Shown here: positions 1-8,886 of the stretch, in pieces
Numbering within the stretch: the first letter of the stretch is position 1
Layout: each line of letters starts with the position of its first letter
Source: Euperipatoides rowelli
Lineage: Eukaryota > Onychophora > Udeonychophora > Euonychophora > Peripatopsidae
Assembly: GCA_003024985.2 (NCBI GenBank)
Contig: PXIH01S0014646.1
Reading direction: 5' to 3' (one strand)
DNA length: 16,482 bases
Notes under the pieces: generated by a model
Told to the model about the DNA's origin: nothing
Database searches by the model: none
Seen by the model: the letters and a program-made list of their open reading frames with translations, nothing else
Made by a program: the position numbers and the translations under genes

Positions 1-239
1 TTAAATTTATTTATTAAAATTAATATTATAAATATTTCTCTGGCATTTTATTTTAAATGAAAAAAAAAGAAAGTTGATACTTTCAAAAATATAGGCTATA
101 ATGAATTAATTCCTGCTAATTTGTTGCTATTTATCTACACATTATTAAATATAAAAATAAATTTTCATATTCAATTATGAAATTTTACTACCCGTGACCG
201 TTTTAATCGATCGAATATTTAATAACCGATTAATGAATG

Positions 240-870
240 TATATCTTAGTATTTAGGGATATTATGTTGGGAATAAATAAGAGCAAATGGTTTAAAAGGG
301 TAATGCAATTGGTGAGGGGGTGGATGGAGAAAGGATTAGTTTATATTTAGGTTTATGGGAAGGGGAGGTAAGAAGGGTGACTAGAGATATAGATTATAAG
401 GGTGGAATAGAGAGGTGGATAAATTGGTAAGGATAAGGGAGAATGATAAAAGGAGGGGTATGGAGAGGGAGAGTACTTTAGATATTTATAAAAAAAAAAT
501 GTATTAGGGAGTGTCTGTTGTATGGTAATGATAGGGGGAGTGAGTTATTGTTTAAGGCGAAGGCAGGGAGTTTAAAAACAAGGGTTAGGTTGAAGAATTT
601 CGGGGTGGATAATAGTGTGTCATGTAGGTTATGTGGGGAAGGGAGAGAGGATTTAGAGCATATTATGTTTCTTTGGGGGAATCTTAGGGTAGAGAGGGGA
701 ATAATAATAGAGAAGGGGGGGTGGATATGGGGAGGTGTGAAAAGGGGAAGGAGATGTTAAGTAAATGGTTGGGTTTTTAAGGTGGAGGTGATTGGATTGG
801 GTAGGTTAAGAGAGTGTTGATGGTATGGGAAAAGGAGATTTTGAAGACAATAATTTCTGGCTAAAACGTG
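240..870 (+). pseudogene. Non-LTR retrotransposon remnant, C-terminal zinc-finger tail of the polymerase ORF
   Basis: The clearest coding signal runs from about 460 to 690. One frame from 460 reads ESTLDIYKKK. After a run of A residues at 490-499 it must shift by one base to continue at 500 as LLYGNDRGSELLFKAKAGS and then SLKTRVRLKNFGVDNSVSC. Next comes a C-x2-C-x8-H finger (CRLCGEGREDLEH), whose expected last cysteine appears to be tryptophan (FLW). Tails of this kind follow the reverse transcriptase domain in arthropod jockey/CR1-like elements, with a ligand pattern near C-x2-C...H...C. The frameshift, the missing ligand and stops on both sides mark it as dead. The plus strand here is rich in G and A, unlike the AT-rich surroundings. 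The outer limits follow that composition change and are approximate. The family assignment is from memory of related proteins, not a search. Confidence 0.65.
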
Positions 871-1370
871 AGTGACTCCGAAGAGAAGGAGAAGCCAGAA
901 ATACATCGCATCACATTGTATTCCAATTAGTATATAGCATTGCTAGTAAAAATTATTAAATTACAACCCAAAAATAATCTATTTTCAACTTTTGCTAAAA
1001 TTTTATTTTTTAATACAGGAAATGGTTTTCTGTACTTTTTAGACTGTTAATGGTTTCTTTGTATGCCGGCAAGCATTTGGCTTCGGGATTTTCTACACTA
1101 ATTGAGAAATTGCTCATTTCAAAATACTGTATCTAGCTTCGACCTAATAGACTTTCAGTATACTCTGCTGTTTGTTTAAATATTGACCAAAATTAAAGAT
1201 ATTTTTATGATTTTTTTTTTTCATTTATAATAATTTTTATGATTTTTTAATTATGTAAATGCTGACTCTGAACTATTTCATATATACAGCAACATACTGT
1301 ACTTAACCATATACAATATAAAACTTTTAATTTTTTTTTCTTTTGCCAATTATTTTTTATTTTGGAATAC
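871..1370. other. Non-coding AT-rich stretch, no gene seen
   Basis: There is no open frame of useful length and no recognised RNA gene. The stretch holds short T and A runs and two copies of the heptamer TACTGTA (1125-1131 and 1295-1301). It could be retroelement 3' UTR or plain intergenic or intronic DNA. Confidence 0.5.
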
Positions 1371-1513
1371 TATGTAAATACTCTCACATCCGTCATGGGC
1401 CAGAGAGTATATTTATAAAGAAAATTATTTTTCATTTTTCATCATACGTTGAGCCTGATTTGTTTGCTCAAATGTATTGTGTGACTTGTTAGTCTTTCAA
1501 ATAAATAAATAAA
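1371..1513 (+). mobile_element. 3' end of a non-LTR retroelement with AAAT-repeat tail
   Basis: The stretch ends in an AATAAATAAATAAA tail at 1499-1513, directly after TTGTGTGACTTGTTAGTCTT, with no homopolymer A tail. Short tetranucleotide AATA tails are typical of CR1-, RTE- and jockey-like elements in arthropods. No coding part can be assigned, and the left boundary is a guess based on where the less AT-rich sequence starts. It may or may not belong to the same element as the remnant at 240-870. Confidence 0.4.
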
Positions 1514-2105
1514 CCTAAACCTAATAGTGTGATAAATTCTGATTTATTATTTAATTTTGATTATTTTATTTAGAAATTTGCAATAACAAGCCTGCTGATT
1601 TCAATCCTATAATTGGACCACATCTATCAATGCATATTTTGAATCTTTAGAAATTGGGGGTTGTCTGGGGTTCCCCCCCCCCCCATCATCTTGCACACCT
1701 GTGTGGTCAAAATTTCCACCTGTGAGCATATTCAAATTTCACCCTATACCCAAACAGAACCAGTCTGCCATTACACCTATCAAACTTAAGAATAATTTAA
1801 TCCTAATTTCTGATTGTAGCATAACACCGTTCTAGGGACACCCTTGCTGTAATTTCCATAATGATTTGTTAATCTGATTATCAATTATTGGTGTGGTCAC
1901 TTTAAAAAAAACATTGTGGCTTATTTTGACCTATTAAAACTGTCAGAGGTCAAATATTATTTAAATAATCAATTTTCAGAACTTTCTTCTGGTTGAGCTG
2001 TAAACACCATTCTGATCCCTGTTACTCAACAAGTAAACCTCACTCTTTGAATTTTTGACACAATTACTAAACCTGTTATAGAATTTAGACTTTGTTTTTC
2101 TTCAG
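1514..2105. other. Presumed intron or upstream flank of the 2106 exon
   Basis: This is non-coding sequence with a 12-base C run at 1673-1684. It leads into a pyrimidine tract (CTTTGTTTTTCTTCAG) that ends at the acceptor AG, 2104-2105. If the exon at 2106 is real, this is the 3' part of its last intron. One short open frame at about 1574-1650 was considered and not accepted. Confidence 0.4.
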
Positions 2106-2300
2106 CATATAAAGAAAAAATGTAAAGAATATCTGAAAATGGACGAACAGCAAATGGAAACATTGGCCTGTCAACTGTTACAGTTTATTATGGAACATCA
2201 AGCACTCAATGTTGTTGGTCAAGACCTATATCCAGGCCAGCCTTTTATAGTGATGATTGGCGATCCCAATGAAGAGACAGCTGAAACTAAAGATGTTTAG
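2106..2300 (+). CDS. Terminal coding exon of an unrecognised protein (partial, 64 residues)
   Basis: A pyrimidine-rich tract and CAG at 2103-2105 form a strong 3' splice site. From there a frame stays open for 64 codons to TAG at 2298-2300. The product starts HIKKKCKEYLKMDEQQ, passes through METLACQLLQFIMEHQ and ends with LYPGQPFIVMIGDP and an acidic tail that finishes in TKDV. Base composition is clearly less AT-rich than the sequence on either side, which supports coding. The first half looks like an amphipathic helix; the second half has a YPGQPFIVMIGDP strand-turn segment. I do not recognise the family. Upstream exons are not visible here and probably lie beyond the left edge or inside the unassigned 0.9-2.1 kb. 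A retropseudogene is less likely because the frame begins exactly at a good acceptor and ends cleanly. Confidence 0.6.
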   Translation, partial: HIKKKCKEYLKMDEQQMETLACQLLQFIMEHQALNVVGQDLYPGQPFIVMIGDPNEETAETKDV

Positions 2301-2775
2301 ATGATTCTTCAAATCTCAGCTTACTAACTCCCCTCCTTTATCTAACACATTTAAGTCATTCTAAGACAAAATATCAAGACAACTGTGCACTAATCTGTTC
2401 ATCCAAACTATGCAATGAAAATAACATTTCCCCATTTAATGACTTCACCTCTTTCAAAACAGAAAGTTATGAAAAAGTGATTCTCTCCATTAGTCCTGTA
2501 GTTGAAAATGACTGAATCTTTCTGTTTAACTATAATGCATTTTATCAATTTTTATTGTGATGTTATACATTTGCAATATCTAGATTAATATCTATGTTAC
2601 TTCTTACTATAAATTTTTGACTACTTGATAACTTTATACATCTTGTAATATTTTTTGTTATTTATTTTTGTATATATTTCATCACTAACTTTTTCTGTAA
2701 GAAGCATTTGCTGTAGAATAAGTTCTAATAAACTAAACCTGTCAATTATAATAAACATAATTTTTTTTTTGCACA
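2301..2775 (+). other. 3' UTR of the 2106 exon with two AATAAA signals
   Basis: After the TAG the sequence returns to AT-rich non-coding DNA. Canonical AATAAA hexamers occur at 2727-2732 and 2750-2755. A long T run and a TG/CA-rich stretch follow from 2761, which fits a downstream cleavage element. A 3' end near 2770 would give a 3' UTR of about 470 bases. This is inferred from signals only. Confidence 0.4.
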
Positions 2776-3978
2776 CATACACAAACACAGTGTTCAGGAA
2801 TTCCCTAAGCTTTATCTTCAACTTATTCACAGAATTTTAGCCATTTTCATCAATCGATTCCAGTTTTATTTGCAAGATCTCACTCCTTACTAACATTATG
2901 AATCCTTCCCTAGACTAAGATGTTTCTCCTAACAAGAATCTCAATTCACAGTGAAAAAATCATCTAAGTTTTTGTACAGTTCAGAGAGCAGACATTACTT
3001 TTAGTGATTATTTATGCTAGTTCGTTTTTTTTAGTCAGGCTATGATAGGTTTTATTTCACTAAAGATTTATAATCTTAATTGAAAGTAGTATAAATATAA
3101 TTTTGTTTAGTCATTAATGCCACTGATTGTATTACTTCTGATGAAAAAAAAATCGTCAACTTTAAAATCTAATATCAAACAAAAATGTTAAATTAATTTT
3201 TATTTGAAATTTTTTAAAGATAAAAGTGCAATAAGCACTAAACTTTTTTTTTTTTTTTAATAAATGCCATTATCATTAACGTGCTTTTAACACAACTGTT
3301 GTCTTGAAGCTGTCATTTCTTTCATTTAATTTTCATTCATAAACTTTTACTACAATTACACATTGTTTTCTTTTATCAATTTAAATGATTTTGCCATTTC
3401 CTAATCCAATTAGCAATCGAAAACAGTAAGCTGAAATTTTGTTTACTCTTAAAACAATGGATACAGAGTTGTCAGAAGCAGCATAAGTTTGGCTTTCTAT
3501 AAATATGTTCCATATAATTTTTTATTGTTACAACCATGTTTTTTTATTCTATTTTAATTGATCCAGAAGTGTTGTGGTAAGTTATCATTTACACATAGGC
3601 CTACGGTAGTTCTAAGATTCTGATAGGTTGTTAGTTTTGTTCTGAGAATACCGTAGTGCAAAATTATATCGAGCATTCTAGTTATGTCTCTGTTCTTCAA
3701 GCAAAGTCCTTTCTCTTTCTATTTAGGCGTTGAATCATTCAGTGGGTTTCTCTGCTTTTTAGGTGTTTACTCAATACTTACTCGTCGAGACTCCTTTTAT
3801 TTATTTACTAGAACAGCAGGATCTTCACCAACATAAGGGTGTTGTTCCAGATCCCTGTGGTTTTCAAGATGACTAGGCATTGGCAAAGTCTGCTGCTAAA
3901 GAATAGTTCCAACGCCAGTCTGGTCTATGTTATGATAAACATATTTGGAAATCTCAGAATTATTAGGACCTTTGTTCA
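2776..3978. other. Intergenic AT-rich DNA, no gene seen
   Basis: There are no convincing frames on either strand. It holds homopolymer T runs, the longest from about 3245 to 3259, and one TAGGCCTA palindrome at 3596-3603. The part at 3770-3960 is less AT-rich and could be decayed retroelement sequence, but no protein motif is readable. Confidence 0.5.
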
Positions 3979-4040
3979 TATTTATTTATTTATTTAGAAA
4001 ATCCAATTTTAAAATTGGGTAAGGCACAGGCCTTATTTCA
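3979..4040 (-). mobile_element. Minus-strand non-LTR retroelement 3' tail with terminal hairpin
   Basis: Read on the minus strand, this is a perfect 16-bp palindrome, CCAATTTTAAAATTGG (4003-4018), followed by ATTTTCT and four or five AAAT units (3979-3996). A stem-loop just before a short tetranucleotide tail is the usual 3' end of CR1-, L2- and RTE-type elements, where the element's own reverse transcriptase binds. The body would lie at higher coordinates, up to perhaps 4230, but no readable coding part is left. Confidence 0.45.
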
Positions 4041-4208
4041 ATGAAACAAACAAACGCAACAAACAATTAGGCCTACTAGGCTAATTAGCCTACATATACA
4101 AAATTTACATTTAAAAAAATAAAAATATATGTACAATAAAATCAAAATAAAATATACTGTACCAATATTAAATAATTTATATTCATTTAACCTAATGTTA
4201 AGTTCTGG

Positions 4209-4262
4209 GATAATCCGGAGTGATTCCAATTATTAGGAAATTTGCCGAACTCCGGAATTATC
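4209..4262. repeat. Inverted repeat, 13/14-bp arms
   Basis: GATAATCCGGAGT at 4209-4221 pairs with ACTCCGGAATTATC at 4249-4262, apart from one extra base in the right arm, around a loop of 27 bases. The CCGGA cores stand out in AT-rich sequence. It could be a fossil hairpin or the terminal repeats of a very small foldback element. No flanking target duplication is obvious. Confidence 0.5.
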
Positions 4263-4388
4263 AGTAGTTTGACTTTAAGGAAGATATACTGTATATATAC
4301 TAGATGACACCGTAATCAATATTTTTTTTAACAATATTTCAAATGAACGGTAATTTAGCTTCAAAAGGAACTATCATGTTTCTAAAGC

Positions 4389-4456
4389 CATGTTTACACA
4401 GGCTACTTTTTCAGAACACGTTCCGGAATGTTGCGATATTGACCAGTGTAAACGTG
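4389..4456. repeat. Inverted repeat, 11-bp arms, inside a less AT-rich island
   Basis: CATGTTTACAC at 4389-4399 and GTGTAAACGTG at 4446-4456 are inverted copies with one mismatch. They sit in an island at about 4340-4530 that is richer in G and C than its flanks. A 61-codon open frame crosses it but shows no protein signature. The arrangement suggests part of a DNA transposon or MITE. The family is not known to me. Confidence 0.4.
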
Positions 4457-4529
4457 CAAGCGGCTTCTGTTCCTGTACAGCTTACCAAATTCTGTACCGC
4501 AACAGCTTCTAGGTATCTGGTGTGGTAGA

Positions 4530-4950
4530 TGCCTAAGGCTATCAGTAAGAGCATGTACAAGAAAATAAACAAATATATGAAGTACGGTAACTCATTTGGG
4601 AAAAGGAATAAAGGTCTTCTACATTAATAGTAGCCTATTAGGACAGTATAAATTATTATTATGGCAGAAACATTGATTATATTTCGCCATTATTTCTAAA
4701 AAGTTATAAAAATTTATTTATGAATTATGATTAACTAATATAGTGTAAATCAATAGTTATTTGACATATTACCAGCAAATCTTTCATTACTTTTTATTTT
4801 ATTTTTTTATACCAGTTAACTGTAATGACAAAACCATTTCAAAATTGTTATGAAAACATACGGCTAATAGCTTACTTTATTTTCATAGAAATCTAAATAC
4901 AAATTTATCAAACTTTGATTTGCAATAGTATTATGTAATCGTGGAATGCA
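4530..4950. other. Intergenic AT-rich DNA, no gene seen
   Basis: No long frame, RNA gene or ordered repeat was found in this stretch. Confidence 0.5.
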
Positions 4951-5026
4951 AAGAAATGATATGGTATCAATTCAAAGATAGAATATTATTTTAATGATAT
5001 GCTATCAATATCATTGAAATGATATA
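4951..5026. repeat. AATGATAT direct and inverted repeat cluster
   Basis: AATGATATGGTATCAAT at 4955-4971 and AATGATATGCTATCAAT at 4993-5009 are 17-bp direct copies differing at one base. Each is itself nearly palindromic. ATATCATT and AATGATAT then form an adjacent 8-bp inverted pair around GA just to the right, ending by 5026. The function is unknown; it may be a foldback remnant. Confidence 0.45.
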
Positions 5027-5159
5027 GAAAATTGTACATAAATTAAAAACAAAAAGCTGTTATCAGAAAATTAATCAGCTGTTCCTTATATTTTAAAATG
5101 AATAAAATGAAAACAAAAAATCAAAATTATATACATGTATTAACCTAGAATATAATGAT

Positions 5160-5239
5160 ATGATGTATACCGGTACTGTACGGTATAATAGGCTATATTG
5201 TACCGTACAGTATACATCATGTCAACATGATGTATACTG
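5160..5239. repeat. Three-armed inverted repeat with two competing hairpins
   Basis: The left arm begins ATGATGTATAC (5160-5170) and, after a five-base interruption, continues CTGTACGGTATAATAG. The middle arm (5191-5222) is its reverse complement apart from that interruption and small changes. The last 15 bases of the middle arm, CAGTATACATCATGT (5208-5222), are also the perfect reverse complement of ACATGATGTATACTG (5225-5239) across a 2-base spacer. The middle arm can therefore pair with either neighbour. This could be a cruciform-forming site or a compact foldback transposon remnant. Confidence 0.65.
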
Positions 5240-6087
5240 GATATATACAAAACATGCAGTATGTGTAAGAAATGGATATTCTAATTTTTTAAGTATTCTT
5301 TCCCATCTCTTACAAGGACAAATTGTGGTTTCCTCCTTTTTATTTTTTTTAAATTATTTTACTTTAAAGATAGTACACATGCATCCCCTTTGCCAAGGCC
5401 CCTGGACATGGGTTTGCAAGCTATTTTCTAAATAACTAAAATTTTATTAGTAATTTTAATTTTGCCAAATCAAATAATACATGTTTTATTTATTTATTTG
5501 GGGGGGAGGGGGGTTTCATTCAAAGACGATTATAAATAGTCTAATTGTCCTTGCTAGTAGTAATTATTGTTTTTTTTAAAAAAAGACATTGTCCCAAGCT
5601 GAACTGATAGAGAGAATTATAACTGCCAAAATATTTTATTTAGACATATTGTACATTTGTAAAAAATGATCTTGCTCTGACATAGTCTAGATCTAACCGA
5701 GTAAAATAATAAAGATTTTACAAAATTTAAGGGGGAAAAAATTGAACAATTGAAATATATAAAGACACACACGGCTGTAAATGTACATTTTATTTTCGTT
5801 AATCTGTGTAAAATAACATTTTTAAAAAATAGAAGAAAAAAAAGTTGGAAGGTTTTACTAAATTAATAATTGTGTATTTTGTTTTTTAAATTTAGTGAAA
5901 TTTGCCTCTATTATGATTTTTACCTTTAAAATATGAATTAGACCTACCTTAGTTTCTCTAATATAGCGTGATGACAGAAATTTTATTTCTAATTATATAG
6001 CCTACAGTATGTGTATGGTTAGTGAATGTGTTTGTTTAACGTTGTTCTACATTTTAATAAAACATAACATTCTTAAAATTTACCATA
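5240..6087. other. Intergenic AT-rich DNA with a G run, no gene seen
   Basis: Apart from a G-rich tract at 5500-5513 next to TATTTATTTATT and many short homopolymers, no ordered feature or coding frame was seen. One TACAGTA heptamer lies at 6003-6009. Confidence 0.5.
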
Positions 6088-6643
6088 CATAGCATTAGAG
6101 ATGAAACAAATATTTGGTTACTATTTGGTATTCGGCCAAATATTAGTCATCTCCCTGAATATATTAAACAAGAGGGGAAGGGAGATTTTCCTTAAATAAA
6201 TGTTAGATAATAAGGTGAGGTCCTGTAATATTTTAGAAAAATAATCTGTATTATTATATTGTGCCCTGGAATTTACAAATTCATTATAAAACTGCCATAG
6301 TCTTTTTTATTTATTTTTTATCTGCAACTAATTATTTTGAATAGAATAACAATCTATTCACTAATATTATTTTATGAGAACTTCTAAGTAGCAGCGTCAC
6401 ACTTGTTCATTCTTGATTGATTAAAGAACGTGGCATTCTTATTGTGTGGAGAGAAAGAAAAACTATTTTTCTCTCCCCTATGGCATTGCTAAAAATCGAA
6501 CCTCTTTAAAGGTTGTCAATAGGTTGTTTTGACTAATAAAATAAATAGGATATTCGGCTGAATATTCTGTATTCGACCTTTGTTAATGGCCGAATATTCG
6601 GTATCTGGCCAAAATGAATATTTGTTTCATCCAAACACAGCAT
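6088..6643. mobile_element. Non-autonomous hAT-like DNA transposon with 8-bp target site duplication
   Basis: The element proper is about 6096-6635. The left end reads TAGAGATGAAACAAATATTT, and the right end carries the inverted match AATATTTGTTTCATC at 6617-6631. The last four or five bases of the right end have diverged. Flanking octamers CATAGCAT (6088-6095) and CACAGCAT (6636-6643) match at 7 of 8 positions; an 8-bp duplication is the hAT signature. Subterminal copies of TTCGGCC and GGCCGAATATTCGG occur near both ends (about 6130 and 6588-6601). Internally there is a 9-bp hairpin, GGAGAGAAA / TTTCTCTCC (6448-6476). At about 540 bp with no transposase frame, it must have been mobilised in trans. 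The family assignment is inference from ends and duplication length. Confidence 0.6.
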
Positions 6644-6738
6644 ATACCTTTTCAACTGGTCCAATATATTTTCTTCTGGTTCCACTTTATATTCTTTGCA
6701 CAAGTGAGCATATTTTTGGTCTACTGGTTCCATTTTTC
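6644..6738 (-). pseudogene. Short coding-like fragment next to the hAT insertion
   Basis: On the minus strand from 6733 a frame reads MEPVDQKYAHLCKEYKVEPE and goes on through a charged stretch to LKRYM at the insertion site. If the transposon and one target copy are ignored, the frame stays open for about ten more codons on the far side, to a TAA near 6060. Just upstream is CTCTTTTCAATTTTAG, which looks like an acceptor, but a TGA stop separates it from the ATG. The composition is coding-like but I recognise no family. It may be a fragment of an older gene or element broken by the transposon, or chance. Confidence 0.25.
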
Positions 6739-6808
6739 ATACCATTTTCCAAACTTTTACCTAAAATTGAAAAGAGAAAACTATTTTTGTCCGACAAAAT
6801 AGATTTCA

Positions 6809-7121
6809 CCTCATAAGAAATACTGCTAACTTAGTTCCTCATAAAATATACTGAAGTAACAGTTCCTCATAAAAAATACTGAAATAACAGTTCCTCATAT
6901 AAGAAATATTTGAAGTAACAGTTCCTCATAAGAAATACTGAAGTAACAGTTCCTCATAAGAAATATTGAAGTAACAGTTCCTCATAAGAAATACTGAAGT
7001 AACAGTTCCTCATATAAGAAATATTGAAGTAACAGTTCCTCATAAGAAATACTGAAGTAACAGTTCCTCATAAGAAATACTAAAGTAACAGTTCCTCATA
7101 AGAAATACTAAAGTAACAGTT
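6809..7121 (+). repeat. 28-bp minisatellite, 11 tandem copies
   Basis: The consensus unit is CCTCATAAGAAATACTGAAGTAACAGTT. Eleven head-to-tail copies fill the interval exactly: nine of 28 bp, one of 31 and one of 30. The first copy is the most decayed. Copies 4 and 8 share the same 2-bp insertion (CATATAAG instead of CATAAG) and the ATTT/ATTG variant, which suggests that a block of four units was duplicated as a whole. The unit is not a multiple of three, and stops occur in the array, so it is not coding. Function unknown. Confidence 0.9.
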
Positions 7122-8392
7122 TAAGAAAGACATCAGATTAAATAAAAAATAATAAAATCTGATCAGCTACAATTTGGCGCTATATTTAGTTAAAATTAAA
7201 CTTGTATGCGGTGGTGGAAGGAACCTTTTTGAAAAAATTTGTAGAATGTTAGTTTCATTTTCTTAATTTGTAAGTTAGTTTGTTTTTTAATAACTCAATC
7301 TCCGTCTAAGCCTTGTATAACCAAACGCTGTCATACGCTTCCTTAAACCTAGTTTAGGTTTTAGACAATTCTGTTTTCAAAAATTTTAATTTGAGTGGAG
7401 TGCTACCCTGGCGGAGTAGGGAGAATTATTTTATATACAATATTGAGAACATCGTCATTTTTAAGTTATTCTGCCCAACCTGAAATCTCTAAAATATAAA
7501 ATGTGTTAAGCTAAGAACTTAGTTTCACAACTTTCAAATTTTTCACAAGTCATCAATGAAAAAATTATATTAAATTATCAATTTGTAATGAAAATTAATC
7601 CCTAAATTTACTAGAGCGATGTGTTCTTCAGCAACCTAGTATAAATAGATCATGCATAATTAGATGTGAATAGTTGCATTAGGAAAGGGTTTGACAGACA
7701 AGAAAAAGTCAAAATTTTGGGAGCATAAATGACTTTAAAATGAATTTTTAAATGACTAATTAACAACATCTATACAACTGTGAAAATTATGTCTGTGTGT
7801 AAAGTATTGTAGGCTATTCCGTTCAAAACATTAAATATAAAAATGAAATTAAGTCTAATTTAATAAAACCTTTTAAACAAATAAAAAGAGCTAGATCTTT
7901 AGCACATCCCCCCACACCCCAAAATTAATTTTCTGTCTTCCATTAAATAAAGAAAACAAGAAGAAAGAAAAAACAAGTTAGGCCTAGTCATTAAACACTG
8001 GTTTGATTTTTCCTAACTATAAATTATGAACAACTTTATTCCATTAAATTTTTTAAGCAGAAATGAATCAATGCACTTATTTTTTTACAGTAGAAATTAG
8101 TTTGCATTATACTTACCCTATAAAATTTTATTAAAGTTTTTACCCAGAAATGAAAACCTATCTCAGAAAAATAAACACAGCGATTTACTACACTGTCATG
8201 ATCACAAATTATTATTTCAAGCCTTGGCATTATGTTCAACAGTTTAAAAGTTAAATATTATTACGGATCATTATATTGACTGCAAGTAAGTCGAAATCAA
8301 TATATGAAAGAGCCACCAATTTGGCCAGATTATCAGCTATGGTACTGTATATGCAGAGAATGTGTGTATAGGCTATAAATTATATTATACAA
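7122..8392. other. Intergenic AT-rich DNA, no gene seen
   Basis: No coding frame with protein character, no tRNA and no ordered repeat was found. One TAGGCCTA palindrome lies at 7979-7986 and a TACTGTA at 8343-8349. A 67-codon minus-strand frame at 8036-8239 has no coding signature and is not annotated. Confidence 0.5.
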
Positions 8393-8414
8393 ATACTGTA
8401 CGTACATACAGTAT
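8393..8414. repeat. Short perfect hairpin ATACTGTA-CGTACA-TACAGTAT
   Basis: The 8-bp arms are perfect and flank a 6-base loop that is itself largely GTAC-type. Two more copies of the same heptamer lie nearby (8343-8349, and inverted at 8432-8438), so this is a local cluster of the window-wide TACTGTA motif. Confidence 0.5.
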
Positions 8415-8563
8415 GTACATAGCCCTAAATGTACAGTATATATTTTCTTTATTCAGTACGAGTATGCAAAGTCCCTTTTAATTTTCTTGTCCTTGTTCTC
8501 TGTTGGCATCTGCATTATATTATGTTGCCTTGTCATCTTCTCCACTCATGCCTATGAGCACTT

Positions 8564-8886
8564 CTATTTTAAATAGGCCCTGCCTAAATCCCAGTTTTTC
8601 CCTAATCTGTATCTTTTTTGGGGTTCTATTTTCCCTGTGTGTTCATCAATTGTTTCAGTTAACCGCTTGGTATACTGGTATCTCAGATCTTCCTTTAAAT
8701 GTTTTTCTTGTTTGATTTCTTTAATCAGATGGAACCTTGTTTCCTTGCTGGTACCATTTTCTCTTGATGCTGTCTGCCTGCTAATTCTGTCTTCCATACC
8801 AGGTTTATCTTCTTATTTTTGAGAGAATGTTTCTTCTTTTATGGCTTCAATGTCAGACGTCTCACTGATTATATCAAAAACATTTA
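8564..8886 (-). pseudogene. Broken coding remnant, possibly transposable-element derived
   Basis: Read on the minus strand from 8886, a charged, protein-like frame starts GLNVFDIISETSDIEAIKEE. It meets a TAA at 8813-8815 and then stays open from EDKPGMEDRISRQTASRENG to about 8567. The second part contains HLIKEIKQEKHLKEDLRYQY, a likely helix or coiled-coil, and then QKRYRLGKNWDLGRA. That last phrase is reminiscent of the [YH]R[LVI]G[KR] segment in ORF1-like proteins of some non-LTR elements. With one in-frame stop, no start and no clear splice sites it looks like a decayed piece. The plus-strand frames across it are shadows. Family uncertain; a fragment of a host gene exon is an alternative. 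Confidence 0.35.

Noticed and set aside
1508-1524. AAACCTAAACCTAA as arthropod-type telomeric repeat (CCTAA)n
   Set aside because: There are only two imperfect units with an extra A, directly after a retroelement tail. It is not an array.
1574-1650. Short frame after TTTATTTAG reading CNNKPADFNPIIGPH, as a possible exon
   Set aside because: It ends in a stop before any GT donor, has a poor acceptor and no nearby poly(A) signal. It could only be an alternative last exon, and nothing supports that.
2621-2840. Overlapping short frames on both strands
   Set aside because: They fall in the 3' UTR and poly(A) region of the 2106 exon and have low-complexity composition.
4038-4229. 63-codon minus-strand frame with a hydrophobic middle as a membrane peptide
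   Set aside because: The hydrophobic stretch comes from T-rich DNA upstream of the retroelement tail, and there is no other support.
6580-6816. Plus-strand frames of 62 and 78 codons over the hAT right end
   Set aside because: They cross the transposon boundary and run into the minisatellite. Composition is low-complexity, and the minus strand looks more coding-like.
6809-7121. CRISPR-like array
   Set aside because: The 28-bp units are directly abutting with no unique spacers, and the context is an animal nuclear genome.
8036-8239. 67-codon minus-strand frame
   Set aside because: It sits in AT-rich DNA with no motif or splice signals. A chance frame is the simplest reading.
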